Shown here piece after piece: positions 1 to 13,089 of a stretch of 64,000 nucleotides of DNA; the stretch's first letter is position 1; each line of letters begins with the position of its first letter. Origin of the DNA: Reticulascus tulasneorum (taxonomy: Eukaryota; Ascomycota; Sordariomycetes; Glomerellales; Reticulascaceae); assembly GCA_001557505.1 (NCBI GenBank), contig LSAX01000001.1, positions 4,464,001 to 4,528,000 on the forward strand. Reading direction: 5' to 3'. The notes beneath the pieces were generated by a model. It saw only the letters and a program-made list of their open reading frames with translations, did not search any database and was not told the DNA's origin. A program made the position numbers and the translations under genes.

Positions 1-425
1 AGCAATAGAGCTTGAGGAGGCCACAGAGCTTGAGGGGACCACAGAGCTTGAGGAAGCCATAGTGCTTGAAGAAGCTACAGTGCTTGAGGAGGCCACAGAG
101 CTTGAGGAAGCCACAGTGCTTGAAGAAGCAATAGAGCTTGAAGAAGCGATAGTGCTTGAGGAGGTCACAGTGCTCGAAGAAGCTAGAATACTCGAAGAAG
201 CTAGAGTACTTGAAGAGACCACAGAGCTTGAAGAAGCAATAGAGCTTGAGGAGGCCACAGAGCTCGAGGAGGCCATAGTGCTTGAGGAGGTCACAGTGCT
301 CGAAGAAGCTAGAGTACTTGAAGAAGCTAGAGTACTTGAATAGATCACAGAGCTTGAAGAAGCAACAGAGCTTGAGGAGGCCACAGTGCTTGAGGAGGCC
401 ACAGTGCTTGAAGAAGCTAACGAGC
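1..425. repeat. 18-bp coding minisatellite (Ser-rich hexapeptide repeat)
   Basis: About 23 imperfect copies of an 18-bp unit (GCTTGAGGAGGCCACAGA on the plus strand). Read on the minus strand in frame with the WSC protein it encodes S-(V/T/I/L)-A-S-S-S repeats with no stop. The array continues past the window edge. Such stalks are commonly O-mannosylated and vary in length. Copy number between strains is likely to differ. Confidence 0.9.
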
Positions 426-3400
426 TGGAGGAAGCCACTGTACTGCTGGACGGTCTAACTGTGCTGCTTGAAACAATGCCCGTGCTAGACACAGAAGTTG
501 TGGCGATTGAGCTAGAAGTTGATACTGTAGTAGCAGTAGATGATATCCTCGTACTCGTGGAAATCGGGACAGACGATGTTGTAGTCGGCTTCGTAGCATT
601 TACCGAATCTAGGAAAGCCGGAATATCAAACTGCGTGGCGTCGGCATACACACTCATATGGCCATTGTCGCCACCGCAGGCCTGCAAACTGTCGCCTGTA
701 CACGTAAAAGTACATAAATTCAGCGAATCGGCCGTGTATGTCGTTGGGTGTCTGAGGGTCGGGCCGCCGCACCAACATTCCTGGTGGTACTGTACGCCGG
801 AGATAATGTAACCCCGTTCAAGGCAGAGAGCTTGGCACTGCTGGAGGGTGTTGGTCTTCTGTTGAGCGGCGTTGTTCACTTGCGTGATCAAGTTGCGGCC
901 TATGGACCCAGTATCTAGGATGGATTAGCTGGGATGTTCATGGTGTTGATTTGGCGGCAGGGGAGGGAGATCGCTTACCTTTGAAGCAGCCCACCCACTG
1001 ATATCGAGCGAGTCCGTTGGCGAGAAGTGGTCCTACTTGCTGGGTGACAACGGTGGCGTCAATAGCGACAACCTGTAAACCAACAGCCTTGCCAGTAGCC
1101 GGGTCAATACCATCAGTGGTCAGAGACCACTCGTTGTAAAGGTACTCAGGTGGGTGGTTGGGCTGAACAGGAGCGGCCAACACACCAACATTGCCAATTG
1201 CACATGCCCCAGTGGCAATATGAAGGCCTTCGTCTAGGTCATGCATTGGATTGGTAGCGAACAGTTGTGGCGACCTTGGTGCCTAGGCCTCGAGTTAGCG
1301 TTTGATAAATCTTTGAAAATCCGACGAAACATACCTTGGAAATCGTGATCGTGAGATCAGATCCGCCGCTGTTGCAAACTCGGATCTGCTTCACGATGTT
1401 GCTGCCTGCTGTCACATTACCAAACGACAGCCTAGGTGGGTTTGGCGTATCCCATCCTCCGGCAGCATTCGAAACCTGAATGGTGACGATTGGCGGCTGG
1501 TTGACGGAGGCAGTGAGCGTGAAGGTCGAAGATCCACCATCAGACCAGATGGTGACAAGAGTCGAGTACGAACCAGGCGTTGCTTGCTGAAAGGCCATAC
1601 TAACGGACAGGCTTTGCCCAGGTTCAAGCGTAGCGCCTGCTACTGGAAACTCCGTTGACGTGAAACTGGATCCCAAGTCCGCCGAGGTAATGTTCGTATA
1701 CGCAGAATCGTCACTTCCGACGTCTTTCCAGGCTAGACCAGTGAATGTCAAGGTACTCTCGCCAGAGTTCTCGAGGAGAACGCTGGCAGTCAGGCTTGCA
1801 GAGTCCTCGGAGGAGGAGAGTACTATCATGCCAAACGAAACATCGGTTGGAGACGTGTCTAAGAATGGGCCCTCAAACGATGCAGTACCTTCGAGTGAGA
1901 TAAGAATGCTGGACGCGAACTCTGGCGAGACTGCTGTATGAAGCTCCAATAAGCTACTGGTAAATCCGGGAGTCACTGCGCTGGCGGGAGTCCGAAGGTC
2001 CCAGACAACGTCGAAGGAAAAGGTTGCGCCGTTTGCGACAGCTCCAACGGGCAGCGTCGAGTTTGAGCACTGGAAATTAGCATCTCTCGCCCAGCAGCCG
2101 TCGATTGCTCTGATTGCTACATTTGCCTTGCAAGTCACCGCCGCGGTGCCAGTTGATCCGAGTGGCACAGAGCCAAAGTCGACTGGGCTTCCGCAGGTTA
2201 CAGCTGCAGCGACTGGCGAACCCAAGGCACTAAGCCTGTAGCTATCCCACTGTACGAACACTCGCCCGTCTCCGAATACAGGACGCTGGTATTTGTTGTT
2301 GCCGCCCAGCTTCGGAAGTGTTATGGGGACCAGGACTCCATTCTCTGGGATAGCACGGTACGCCCTCATCCCCCCATTAACATCAGTGAGCCACAGCTAT
2401 AGAAGTAGAGTCAGCAATTGTCCTCAAAAGATCAGAGCAGGGCTCATCTCACAATACCGGTTCCTGCCTGGCCATTATTGGACGTGACGGTAGCCTGGCC
2501 CACGCCTCGACCACCGTTCTGAGCCGTCGCCTTCCCAGCAAGAGAGAACATGGGGGTACCGTTTGCATCATGACCAAGTCTGAAGGCTTGAATATTTCCA
2601 CCAAGTGGCGCAGCATAGATGTAGCCCCCCTCGTGCGGGTAACTCCCAAATCCACCGAAGAGCGAACCGCCCAGCTCCATGGTCTGGATAACACCATCTC
2701 CTCCATCGCGACCATTTCGGAAGCCACCCAGATTGTCAGCGTTGAGGACATATACTCTACCTTCCTTTCCGGCTGTTACAGCCATGCGAGTCACACCGGT
2801 ACCGTTGAAAACTGAGCCGTCCAGAATACAGAGACCCGAGGCCCCGAGATCCTGGTCTGCAGCGTCCAGATTGATATAGTCGTACGGCTGGAAGTAGTCA
2901 TCGAGTCTGATGATTCCTGATTCGGATATTTCCATACTGGCAACCACTTCATCTAGAGTCGACATGTAGACTCGCCCACTGGCTGGAATCTGACCGTTTG
3001 CATGTCCCTGGCCGTTTCTACATCGTCACTGTTAGCAAGGTACTCGGGTCAGCACAGAGGAACAACTAACCCGGTCATAATGTAGACCCGGTTGCCAACG
3101 GTAGCAAGTCCAAATCCACTCTGCCAAATGCCGGCTTTTCCACCCTGTTGCCTGGTCAAGTCTAGAGGTTGAGGGGAAGGAGCTCCAGGAGCTGCTTCGG
3201 TAGCGTACATGCTAAGGGAAGGGTTAGACAACGCGGATTGAGAGGTGTGCATTCCAAGTTACCTCACAACGCCAACCCCAGGAGTCTTGCTGACAGAAAG
3301 AAGGTATCCAGTGTAATTGTAGTGTCCGCAGTGCTTAGAAAAGTCAGTCGACAGCAGACAGAAGCCGAAACAGGATTACCATACACTTCCAAAAGCCCCT

Positions 3401-4109
3401 ATGATGTGACCATTGACATCTGTCAAAGACGGCCGCTGGAAAGCGACTCCGGCAACAAAATACCGGGCTTTATCATTGTCGGCATTCATGCCATCGACCA
3501 GAATGGGAAACCCTTCGACATCCTCCAAAGACGGCAGATGCACTGCATACATCTGGTAAATCGCCTTCTCAAGTCCTCCACTAGCAGCCCCATCTCTGTA
3601 TCCTTTTGAAAACAAGTACATGATGGACGTGGCCGCGTCAATGATGGGAGTCCCTGCAATTCCGATGTAGTTGGGAACATCGCCGCAATCGGTATCGCTC
3701 ACGAGAAACGGAGGGCTGAGGGTCCTCTGTTTAACAATGGTCCCGGTCTTAGAGTCGAATATCCGGATCGTGTTCATCATGGAAGATGTTATGACCAATT
3801 CGGATCCGCCCTCGGGAGTCCACACCAACGGCTTTGCCAGCCATAGTTCTTTGTTATTAGAGGCGACGAAGGTCCAGAGGGTCCTGAAGCTCGATGATCC
3901 TGCAATATTAGGGTCGATGTTATGATTCGGGAGATATCCAGACATGAACGCATCCTGGCCAATTGCGTCAGTAAATCGATCTACGCCATACCAGTGGCAA
4001 ACAACACCGCTGGAAGAGGGCAGCTTACAGCATCTCGAATGGAATCCGTCGCAGCAAGCGAGCTCACGAGCACTGGCAAGTATGCCAGCGCGGCAAACAA
4101 CCACCTCAT
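1..4109 (-). CDS. Secreted beta-propeller (PQQ-like) protein with C-terminal WSC domain and Ser-rich repeat tail; 3' end beyond window
   Basis: The start at 4109 gives a signal peptide (MRWLFAALAYLPVLVSSLA). A 74-bp intron (4028-3955, branch CTGAC) joins it to a long extracellular protein. Its first half has repeated blade-like stretches of the PQQ/propeller kind (GRVYVLNAD, GYIYAAPLGG, GDGRVFVQWD). The middle (about 2230-1340) has two Ig-like repeats of the ASPM/HYDIN type with the FGSVPLGS and LSFGNVTAGS signatures. A WSC domain at about 900-620 shows QYHQECWCGG and GDSLQACGGDN, with cysteines at the expected spacing. Beyond about 480 the chain becomes Ser-rich hexapeptide repeats that run off the window. 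WSC domains bind wall carbohydrates, so a wall-associated or secreted role is inferred. At least four introns are present and internal boundaries are approximate. The C-terminus, possibly a GPI signal, is not visible. Confidence 0.8.
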
Positions 4110-6708
4110 CCTGGGAAAACAAAGAAGGTCACGATGACCGCCGAGCAACAGCAATGAGGCATCACGAGGAGAGCAGAAATCCGCATCCTGGACCACGGCG
4201 TCGGATCAGGACATGGTAAATAAAAGATGGCTCCCCGCCGCCAAGTCGAGAAAGAGTCAATTCAGGATAGCGGCGTAGCACTTCATCCACCCCAGCTGCA
4301 CCACGAACTTCCTGGCGTCTTGTCTAGCTTCGCGCTGGTGCATCATGGAGGGGCGCGCGAGAGCAGGGGAACGATGGGAGGGAATCTTTGTTGTGTTGGT
4401 TTAATTAGCGACGAGTGATGATCCGGACAACCAACGCGCACAAGGTGCGCACATGGGGCACGTCCGTCCTTCCCAAGAGATCCAGGAACAGGGGGAAGAA
4501 ATCCGCATTTGATTGGGTTCTTGGGTAGGCTAGCTGGATAAAGTAAGTGCCGCAGTGGCGCCACAACGGGCCTTGGGCGATGGCGGACGATGTTGGCGTT
4601 CGGGCGGCTTGTAGTCCCTTGCGTTGGTCGATTGATGGAAGGCGTCGCAAGTCGATCCACGAAGTGTCCCACCCCCCCTCTTTTCATTTCCACGTTCAAT
4701 GTGCCACGGCCACGTTGTGCAGTGGCATCAACTTCCAAGCACTCGTCCAACATCTTGGAACTTAAAAACAGATCAATTCGGGGATATCTAGTTGGTAAAA
4801 TTCTCGCCTCTTCTCGGCCGGCTTCGGACGCGGGCCCCCAAGAAACAGCATTGTATTGGTGACATTGCCAATACGAAGGGATCGGCTCACCTTCCCGAAT
4901 CTGCTAAAGTCCCAAGAGTGCCCAGGAGGGCCCATTGGAACGAGTCGTTTCTTCATCGACTTCTGGGCATTTGCGACACCCCCTTCTCTACGGAGTGCCT
5001 TCTACTAAATCGTCGACGTAGTGCATATTCTTGGGATCCATGACAGGATGGAAAGATAGTGTCAATAGTGGCCCGGTTTGGGAGCTCTGTCGACTGATCG
5101 GGGTTGACAGAGCTGCCTCTTTCGGCTTCAATATTCTGGTAAGCAGGCCCCGGGTATCCCAGCGCAGGATTGGAGATGGTATGGCGTTTGAAGGATTCCC
5201 ATGTTTTGGATACCTCCAAAGGCCTAACTAGTCCACGACAAAGCTAGCTGTTACTAAGACGGTGAAAAATGTGACCATGCGCTCCAGTCGACTCATTGCA
5301 GTCCTGCAGTATACCCGGCACCCAGCGCAAGGCAAATTGAGGCACACAGCGGGTTTTGTCCCAAATCCAAACGAGCTGCCTGTTTGGCGGTTTGGCCGGG
5401 ATCTTCGTCTGATGCGCATATTGAACGACATGCTCGCCAGGACCTAACTAGAGATGCAGGTCATGCCAGCCAGGTGCCAGTGTCTAGAAATAGATTGTTG
5501 AGTAGCCCGTAATTACAGATGTATCGCTGCAGATCCCAAATTCCCAATCTCAATTCCTCCAACGGCGGGCATGGTCTACCCCGCTCAACACCATCCATGA
5601 TATGATCTGTGCCCCCGAAAACGCGGATTAATTATTATTATCTAGCAATTTGTTAGTTAGTGCCCGTCGCACAGCCATCTTTCGGCCCCTGGCGCCCCTC
5701 GCCTGTCGTCAGTGGCGTGTAGACTACGGACTACTCGCTCAATCACTTTTGAAGTCTAATCCAGGAAGCTGCCATCGCACCCCCGAGGGTATCCAGAGCC
5801 CCAGGCTCACCTACTTTTGAAGAGTTAGGTCTGGTGGACGCCTTGAAGCCCGACATGGCACCTGACTAGCTAGTGATTTTCCCACCGAGTGCCCGGGTGA
5901 TGAAAACAACGAGCTACAGGAGGTCGACAAGGATGTTACATCTTTGCCACCGGCCCTCTGTAGTTCTGCCCGTTGTGCTACTGTTAGCGCTCCTGGGCAG
6001 CGGTGTCAGGGGAGCGTGCCCGGCCCCTTCGCTCCACAAGTCTCAGTTGATTTTCTCGGATTGCACGCAGGTAATTAGTACGTACGTACTTCGTAGAACA
6101 GTACTACTACGTAGTAACACAGTGACCAGAGACCAAAGCCAACCTCCCCTGTTCACCTGCCACTATGTGTACGCGTCATGTGAGGAGCGGGGCTTCTCAG
6201 CAAAAGGATATCTGTTGTGAAGGCATGGCTTGACTCATGTTAGCCCCACATCGTCGGCACAAGTCTTGGAAGAGGCAGCACATTGCTAACAGTGCAGTAA
6301 CTGAAAGGAGATCTTCATTTTAACATCTTCAGTGCCTCTCATAAAGAAAATGCAAATTTATACGCTCTGCTAAATCTACAAAAAATACAGCCGAAGTCCT
6401 TGCTTGTCCGTTTCGCGTCCCTTTCGATGTCCTGTTAGCGGTGAGTTTAGAAGCGCCCAGCCTTGGTAATCCACTCAATGAAGGCCTAGAGAACGAAGTC
6501 ATGAGGAAAGGCAGCGCCCTTATCGCGAGCAAGCTGTGTGGGGGCAAAGCGTGGCACCAACAACCGCCGCCTCCTGGGGTGCTTGCCACCATGTAAACGG
6601 AGATGACCGAGGCAAATACCTCATGTTGAAGCAAGTCGAAGAGGCCGTAGAGGTTGCAACGTCGGAGATAGTTGAGGCAGGAGCAGTGAGCGCAGAGCCG
6701 GGTTTGAG
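4110..6708. other. Intergenic, 2.6 kb, no supported gene
   Basis: The part next to 4109 is the promoter of the WSC protein. The only suggestive item is a frame from 5932 that begins like a signal peptide, with a hydrophobic VVLPVVLLLALLG core, and continues about 40 residues to a possible GTAATT splice donor near 6070. I found no partner exon, so I do not call it. Other open frames look like chance. Confidence 0.5.
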
Positions 6709-7470
6709 TTAGAGGCGCCGGGCCACAGAGCCACCAAACAGAGGCGGACCGGGAATGACATAGCTCTCGATTTTCGTGTACGGGTTGAACAGAATGCCAG
6801 GATCCGTCGGGGTGTATAGCTCAGTAGCTAAGACACCCTCCGGGTTCTCGGTTCCGGAACCGGTAATCTCAATGTTCATGCATTGAGGGTAGTTCTGGGC
6901 ACCGTTCTCCCCGCCGGCTCCATGCATGGCAATGATCTCGTGGCGGAAGACGTAGTTACCAGGTGCAATTGACGCAGGTACCGTTGTCACCCAGGTATTG
7001 TTGTTGCTAATCATGGCAACAGCTGCCCACTCCTGGGTTGCAATATCAATACCGGCCTCGTCGATCTTGACAGAATTCAGCGCCGTCTTGTCGGCAACAG
7101 AGCAGTCGCCACCGCAGTTGGCGATGTATGTTAAGACCGGACCGAAGTGGCTAGAAGGCCACTCCGACCAAATGAACTCGACCGTGCCGCCGGCAGAGAC
7201 CGTTGCAGTCTGGTTCGCTGGTAGGGCGTTCTTGTGGCAGGCAATATCAGGCGTAGTGTAGCTATTGGGTTCTACAAAGCCGTTGTCCAGGTTTTCAGCT
7301 GACCATGCAGCAATCTCGGGTGTCGGCTGCCCATTGAGCTTCGCGTAGTGGTACTCCAGTAGGAAGCCGCCATTTGGGACACCGTCGGTCGTGAAGCTCT
7401 GGACAGTGCCGTGGGCAACAGCCGTGGTGGCGAAAGCACCGAGAAGGGCGATAGCCGATGCGAGAGACAT
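6709..7470 (-). CDS. AA9 lytic polysaccharide monooxygenase
   Basis: Single exon, 253 aa. The start at 7470 gives a 19-residue signal peptide cleaved before the obligatory N-terminal His (MSLASAIALLGAFATTAVA | HGTVQSF). An in-frame frame extends 54 codons further upstream but would bury the signal peptide. In the mature protein the copper histidine brace is His1 and His89 (SSHFGPVLTYIANC). His164, Gln173 and the axial Tyr175 (AQNYPQCMNIEITG) follow the AA9 pattern. Cysteine pairs are at DIACHK and YPQCMN. No CBM1 is attached. Members oxidatively cleave cellulose or other beta-glucans outside the cell, using Cu and an electron donor. The family call is firm; substrate and regioselectivity are not readable from the sequence. 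Confidence 0.93.
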   Translation of the reverse strand: MSLASAIALLGAFATTAVAHGTVQSFTTDGVPNGGFLLEYHYAKLNGQPTPEIAAWSAENLDNGFVEPNSYTTPDIACHKNALPANQTATVSAGGTVEFIWSEWPSSHFGPVLTYIANCGGDCSVADKTALNSVKIDEAGIDIATQEWAAVAMISNNNTWVTTVPASIAPGNYVFRHEIIAMHGAGGENGAQNYPQCMNIEITGSGTENPEGVLATELYTPTDPGILFNPYTKIESYVIPGPPLFGGSVARRL

Positions 7471-8528
7471 TGCGATAGAGAAAGATCTGGGAGATGGTAG
7501 GTCTTTAGGGATATAATTGACCAAATGAGCGCTGATTGGTGAAAGAAAGTGTCGGTAAATGAGTGTCCCAGCTTCACGCAGTGAAGACGACGAGCTGAAG
7601 CGAATCAAGAGACTGTGTAAGCGAGATACCAAAAGAATGTAATCAACGGTGAAGAGTGTAGAGCATAAAACCGAATCACGGTAGGCGCGGCCATAGCTCT
7701 ATTTATCTCCTTCAGAGAACATTCAAGCCACGCGAGGAGATCACGGGAGAAGAAGATCTCTTACGGGAGTGCTCCGATCGCAGGACACCTGCCGGTCATT
7801 CCGACCGGGGCGACCATGAGTAAATCTACCTACATCAGACGTAGCGCCACGATGAAACGCGACCTTCCCAAGTCCTTGAAGAACTGTATACTATGTCTCC
7901 TACTGATCGGATCCACCGCTAGTCGTCTCGTCTTTTGCTGCTGGTGACGTTTATTCCGTTTACCGATCATCCATGTAAATGATGACGCTGTCACAGCCTC
8001 GAAGTTTTGTTTCGGTTATATGCGCTATGAATTTGGGCTCTGAATCTGAGAACCATGTTGTCGGCCATCCATTGTGCACTTCAGATGAAACTCGAATCCA
8101 CAACTAGTAAATGGGGTCCCACATTTGTCTCCTATTTAGCGACATCTCGAAAATTAATCTTGAGTCGTTGGCAATGGGTGGTCCGTTACATCGGGCATTG
8201 TAACTCGCGAGATTGTAAGATCCGGTTATTGAATTTAATCGACAAAAACAAGTCATTCAACTGAGAATTCGAGTATAAGACGGGTTGTGCATGGGTTTCT
8301 TTAGATGCCAAATATGAGATACTAGTGTTACGCAACGCGAATCGTTAAAACTGGGAGACTTTCCCAGCAATACAGAGAGCGCCACAGGAGCCCCGCCGAC
8401 TCCCGCACGCTAACCAAGTCTCACATAACTTTGTATCAGAATCCCCTGAAGCAAATGGCATAGTTCTGGGTAGTTCGTAGCTTAATCGTGGATGACATGG
8501 TTCCCTGGGCATGGACCAACCCAGTTGG
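7471..8528. other. Intergenic between LPMO and tannase genes
   Basis: Holds the LPMO promoter (right of 7470) and the 3' flank of the tannase gene. I see no convincing coding region, RNA gene or repeat. Confidence 0.5.
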
Positions 8529-10220
8529 TCACAGCTCATCTCTAGACCGCCTTGCTGGTGGTGCTTCCTCGGTTAAGGGTTCGCAACTGAAAGATGCGTA
8601 ACTGGATGAATTTCCTCCATTGTACTTCATCTTCGAAGGATAGGCGCACAGTGGCCGTGTCGCCGTGCCCACGTCCGTCCCATTGACAACCGTAATATTA
8701 TATCCAGTCAAAACATCAGGCGCAATTCCTCCCTCGACCCATCGCCTCAATGCGTCAAAGGCGGTAGTCGGATAGAAGGTGCCATTGATCCCATTACAGT
8801 GATTCACTCCCGGGGCCTCGAAATGACGATAATAAGAAGTCGCATTTGCGTCGAAAGCTAGCACTTTGTCGTAGTAATTCCGCGAGCTCCGCATGGTAAT
8901 GCACTCGTCGCTGAGGCCATGCCAACTGATCATTTTCCTACCGAGACTCTTGAAGGCTGAGAGATTAGGGTCGTTTCCACCAATTATCGAATTATATTCC
9001 TGCCGGCTATATGTATAGGCATACTCAAAGTCCGCAAGGGACATACCCTGCACGTCGTAATCCGGATCTTTGTGAACAAGATACCGAATCCAGTCGACCG
9101 CCATGGGGAAGGGCTGTCCTCTGCAGGGACCCCCTGTGCAGTTGGTATTCGCAGTCGCAAGAGCGCCGGTGAAAGGAGCGCCTCGTGGATAGCCAGCATC
9201 GAGCCAAATAGCGTTGCCGTTGGCCCCCTTGGGCCCTTCCCAGATCGCTTTCACAATGTTCGCAGTATCTGCAGAAATCTTCACGATTTCTCCTGTACAG
9301 TTGAGCTGTTTTCCAACGATGGTCAGAGGGTCAAAAGCGCAATCATCTGGTTCAGCGATGATGCCGTCTTTGACCCCGTCGGCGGCGTCACATTCCTCGA
9401 CTGCCATCTTTGATATCGCATCGAACTCGCATTTTGATGGAAACACTCCAAGGCGGTTCATGACCGACTGCGGCCAATAGGTTGATACCAGTAAGTCGAT
9501 CTGATTTATGGCTGGGGCGCCGGCGAGAATTCCATCATAATCTTCGGGATACCTCTGCGCCGACATGATACCTTGTCGTCCGCCAGTGGAACACCCATTC
9601 CAGTAGGAGAATTTCGGGTCTTTTCCGTAATACTGCTTGACAAGAGACTTGGCGATGATTGTCATTTCATGGACAGAGACAGAGGCAAAGTTATAAAGCT
9701 TTCGGTAGTTAGTGTTGCCTTTACTGGCTAAGGCCCACGGAGCTTTTGACCAGGTAGTTGAATCATGACCCGCATCGGTCGAACTAGCTATGGCACGTTA
9801 ATCATAATCAGTCCCCTATTGGATTTGAAGACACATACTCGCATACCCTTGGGCTAATGTTGCTACAATTCTCTCACTCCCAAATTGTCCGGCCGAATAG
9901 CCTCCACCCCCAATGCCCGCAAACCTTTCATTCCAGTTCTCCTCGAGAGGAAGCCAGGTTTGGACTTGCGTTGGATCGTCTTGTCCCACGTGGCGATAGA
10001 AGATAGAGACGTTGCAGAAGCTGATCCCCGAGGCTGGAATTGAAACCCGACCTTCGGGGCTGGCTGGTTTGAACTGATGTGCCTCGACCTTGGCCGCAGT
10101 GATATTGATGAACTCTGCCCCGAACAGCTCTGGATTCTTGAAGGATTCAGCAGAGCAGTCTAGAGCCGCCAATGTCAAAGCAGTGAAGCTGGCGATGAAA
10201 ACAAGATGGGAAATGGCCAT
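8529..10220 (-). CDS. Tannase / feruloyl esterase family secreted hydrolase
   Basis: Two exons separated by a 51-bp intron (9838-9788, GTATGT...CATAG), giving the join GYA-TSSTDAGHDS that is conserved in the family. The start at 10220 gives a signal peptide (MAISHLVFIASFTALTLAA). An ATG eight codons upstream is also in frame. The nucleophile motif is GCSTGGRQG. The acid lies in HGLSDECI and the catalytic His in NHCNG, reproducing the Cys-Ser / His-Cys disulphide-linked arrangement of fungal tannases and FaeB-type esterases. The enzyme would hydrolyse ester bonds of gallate, ferulate or related phenolics outside the cell. The C-terminus reads RRSRDEL, which resembles an ER-retrieval signal and is unexpected for a secreted esterase. 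Tannase versus feruloyl esterase cannot be decided here. Confidence 0.92.
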
Positions 10221-10244
10221 GTTGTAGGTCCTCGAGTCTTTCAC

Positions 10245-13089
10245 AGTGGTGTAGCTCTGTGGGGTCCATTTGGAGTAGCAACGAGGATCTCAGTCATAGA
10301 TAAATCGATGGAGGATTGAGAGGAGCGTTATCATGCAATAGCAAAGATTGCCTGCTGATAATCCGATGAGATGACTGCTGCGCAGTCTGCCTATCCTGTC
10401 TGGAAATGACACGACGGCATGGGATTAATATGGTTAATCGAGCATGTGCCTCATCATTGGCGCAATTCACTTTACCCCACGCAACAAAACCTGGCGAAGC
10501 TGCCAACCGTTAGCCAGGATCTCGAAAAGCTTGATCATTGAAAGGTTGGATATACCGACTGCCGATGCCCACCCCACCATAGGCGGCTTTCAGTGTATTC
10601 TTAGCCTCTAGTCTTCACCGACACGGAAACCACTCGTATATTTATTTACCAACACCTTCCAGCCGTTATTCTCTAGCAAAGAGTTTCCACTATTCGTGGC
10701 AGTGTTCTTCCTAATCTCTGATAAGAGGTCCGAGCAAAATTGGGGAATTAAAGGTCGCAGTCGTGTCACTACCTTTAATAAAGGTAAGGTACCTCTTCAC
10801 ATTCGGCTTTTAGTGCGGGGTAACGTCTACAAGCTAATTATGCTACAGTGCGCACGCAGTGTAACCTGAATCGGCAGGGCATACGGCACCTCACTCCGGA
10901 CACCTATATCTTGCCTTCTATGACTCTGTTTCTACATTTCTCATCCAACTAGAGATATCAGGAACCGCCAGGGTTGATTACTCTTGGTGCAGGCATCCAT
11001 AATCATTACACTGCTCTCTCAACTTGGCTTTCCAATAGATGATCCAGCATAACATAGTTTTTAAACTACCATGAATACGTACCTCTGCCAGAACCGGATA
11101 ATTTCCATCATACCCTGGTTTCTTTCAAACGCTATAAGTTCGTGGATTCCACCAGGACTTCCCAAATATTCCGAGCTCTTGCAGATACGCTAACGTGTTA
11201 AAACCTGTAGATAAGAGCGGACGAAAGATACAGGCCGCTGAATGTTTGAGCAAGCCAACAAGTGGGTGGTGATCAAGCATGGCATCAGATTAAGACTCCA
11301 AAAATCGCTGTAGAACATATCCGGCCTCAAAGAAATCCCAAGGATAGTTTCAACAGGCTCCCTGCCGGTGTGTCTGTGGCCTTGGATAAGGACGCATGCT
11401 TGAGTCTGGTGATCATCTGCTAGCCTACGATAAACCAAAGTAGGAACCCATCGGCTGAGAGCAAGGTCTAAGATGCCAATACGACGATACTCGGATCTTA
11501 ACTACCGTTGAATACTAGTGATATGAGCCAAACAGAGGATTATGACGCCGTCACCGTCTGCTTTCATGAGAGAAGAACTTAAAATGGCGGAGACGAACTG
11601 CGGATCTCGATAGAATGATATCAGCACAATGAGCAGGTTTCCGGCTTAACATCCGACACTATCCGTGCTTCGCACATTCTCTGCAGATTCTCGGCTTCCG
11701 TAAAAATTCGAAGTATGGGGCATGGATAGTTCATATGATTCTCAGAAACAGTGACAGTTATGGAAAGATTTTGCTACCCTGTCGAGTGCCTGCACCTGAC
11801 GACTCCGAGTGACTGCTGCGCTTCTCAAATGTGAGTTGCCTCAAAATAGCACCATGCCTGGGAGAGTCTGACTGCACTTCTAAGCCTTGATGACGGCGTC
11901 TGCTGATACCGATGCTTACTCCTACGAATTCGCCATTCTGATGTCGAATGCGGCAACCTACTGTGAACTAGGCAGCAAGGAAGGCGAAAACCGTTCGTCT
12001 AGGAAGTGGAGAATAATACGATCAAGGTCATCACTGTTGACTTAGAGTTAAAACATAGACACACCAGATCAAGCCACCGTATCAGAGATATGTTCCTGGT
12101 GATCAAAGATACCCTCCATGCAACCCATTCGGCTTAAGCTGGCTTGGTCTTCCAGTGGCGGCTTTTACTTTTCCGCCGGCTGAATTTCAAACAGTACTAT
12201 GCTTATTTTAGACACAAGAATTCAAACCACGTCTTATGCCTAGCCGTTTGGCTATACACGTTAGTTCCCAACCATGACATTACCAGTAAACACAGTCTCT
12301 TAGTGGTATGTTCTGGGCATCATTTCACAATATCACTGAGTCTCTTATAGCCTAACAGACTTGTTTGAAGACCTGGACAACGGCATGCAAATCTGGAATG
12401 GGAAAGGCAAGAGCAGGTAGCAGGTTGAACTGTCACGCTTAAAAAATGTCACGCGATCATTTTTTGCTGACCTCCCTACGGAGAGTAGTTCGGCCGGAAC
12501 CAAGAAATCTCGGCTGTATCGTTCGAACCTACATTCCAAAGTCCCTGGCGCTTTGTATCGGAGCTTATTACTTATCATCGTTTATGTGCGACATCGAAGG
12601 CTAATGCAGGCGGATGCTGACGCCGGAACTGCAGGGGCATTTCCCCGGGGTGGGGGTAGGGTGATCATTCTCAGCCTCCTTTGAATTGTCGTGGTTGCCT
12701 GCTTACCAGAACACGCAAAACTCTGGTATCGTATAGCACGCAGATTCATGAACACCGACAAGGCGGCACTTACTCGCCACCATGAACAGGAGGAACGAGG
12801 CTTAAGCATAACCTCGCCATGCGTTACACGCCAGTCTTATTCTGTCTGATCACGCCATTTCTAGCAGCTCTGTCGACACAAGATGTCGAATGTGGCTTGC
12901 AAAGATGTCAAACATTGATCACGACGACCAGCAGTTTGGCACCGATGGCAACCGTCAAGATTTAGGGCTCTCTAAGAATATAAAAAGCCCAGTCCCATGT
13001 CTTTAAATGATTTGCAATAGACAACCATAAACATCTCGTCCACTTAGACTAGTCCAACCAAAAGAATCCTATTCAGAAACTCTTTCAAC
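10245..13089. other. 2.8-kb stretch without recognisable gene
   Basis: Only short unrelated open frames (under 85 codons) on both strands, none with a recognisable motif. The last about 130 bp before 13090 is the promoter and 5' leader of the subtilase gene, with a TATAAAAAG-like box near 12979. The rest may be eroded DNA. I see no repeat structure by eye. Confidence 0.5.

Noticed and set aside
62..811. Plus-strand open frames encoding LEEA(T/I) repeats
   Set aside because: They are the antisense of the Ser-rich repeat. The minus strand carries the signal peptide, WSC cysteines and splice sites in frame with the repeat.
5873..6220. Plus-strand frame with a signal-peptide-like start (VVLPVVLLLALLG)
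   Set aside because: Only about 40 residues before a possible splice donor, no partner exon and no known motif.
7471..7632. 54-codon upstream extension of the LPMO frame
   Set aside because: AA9 enzymes need the His directly after signal cleavage, and the ATG at 7470 gives a perfect signal peptide.
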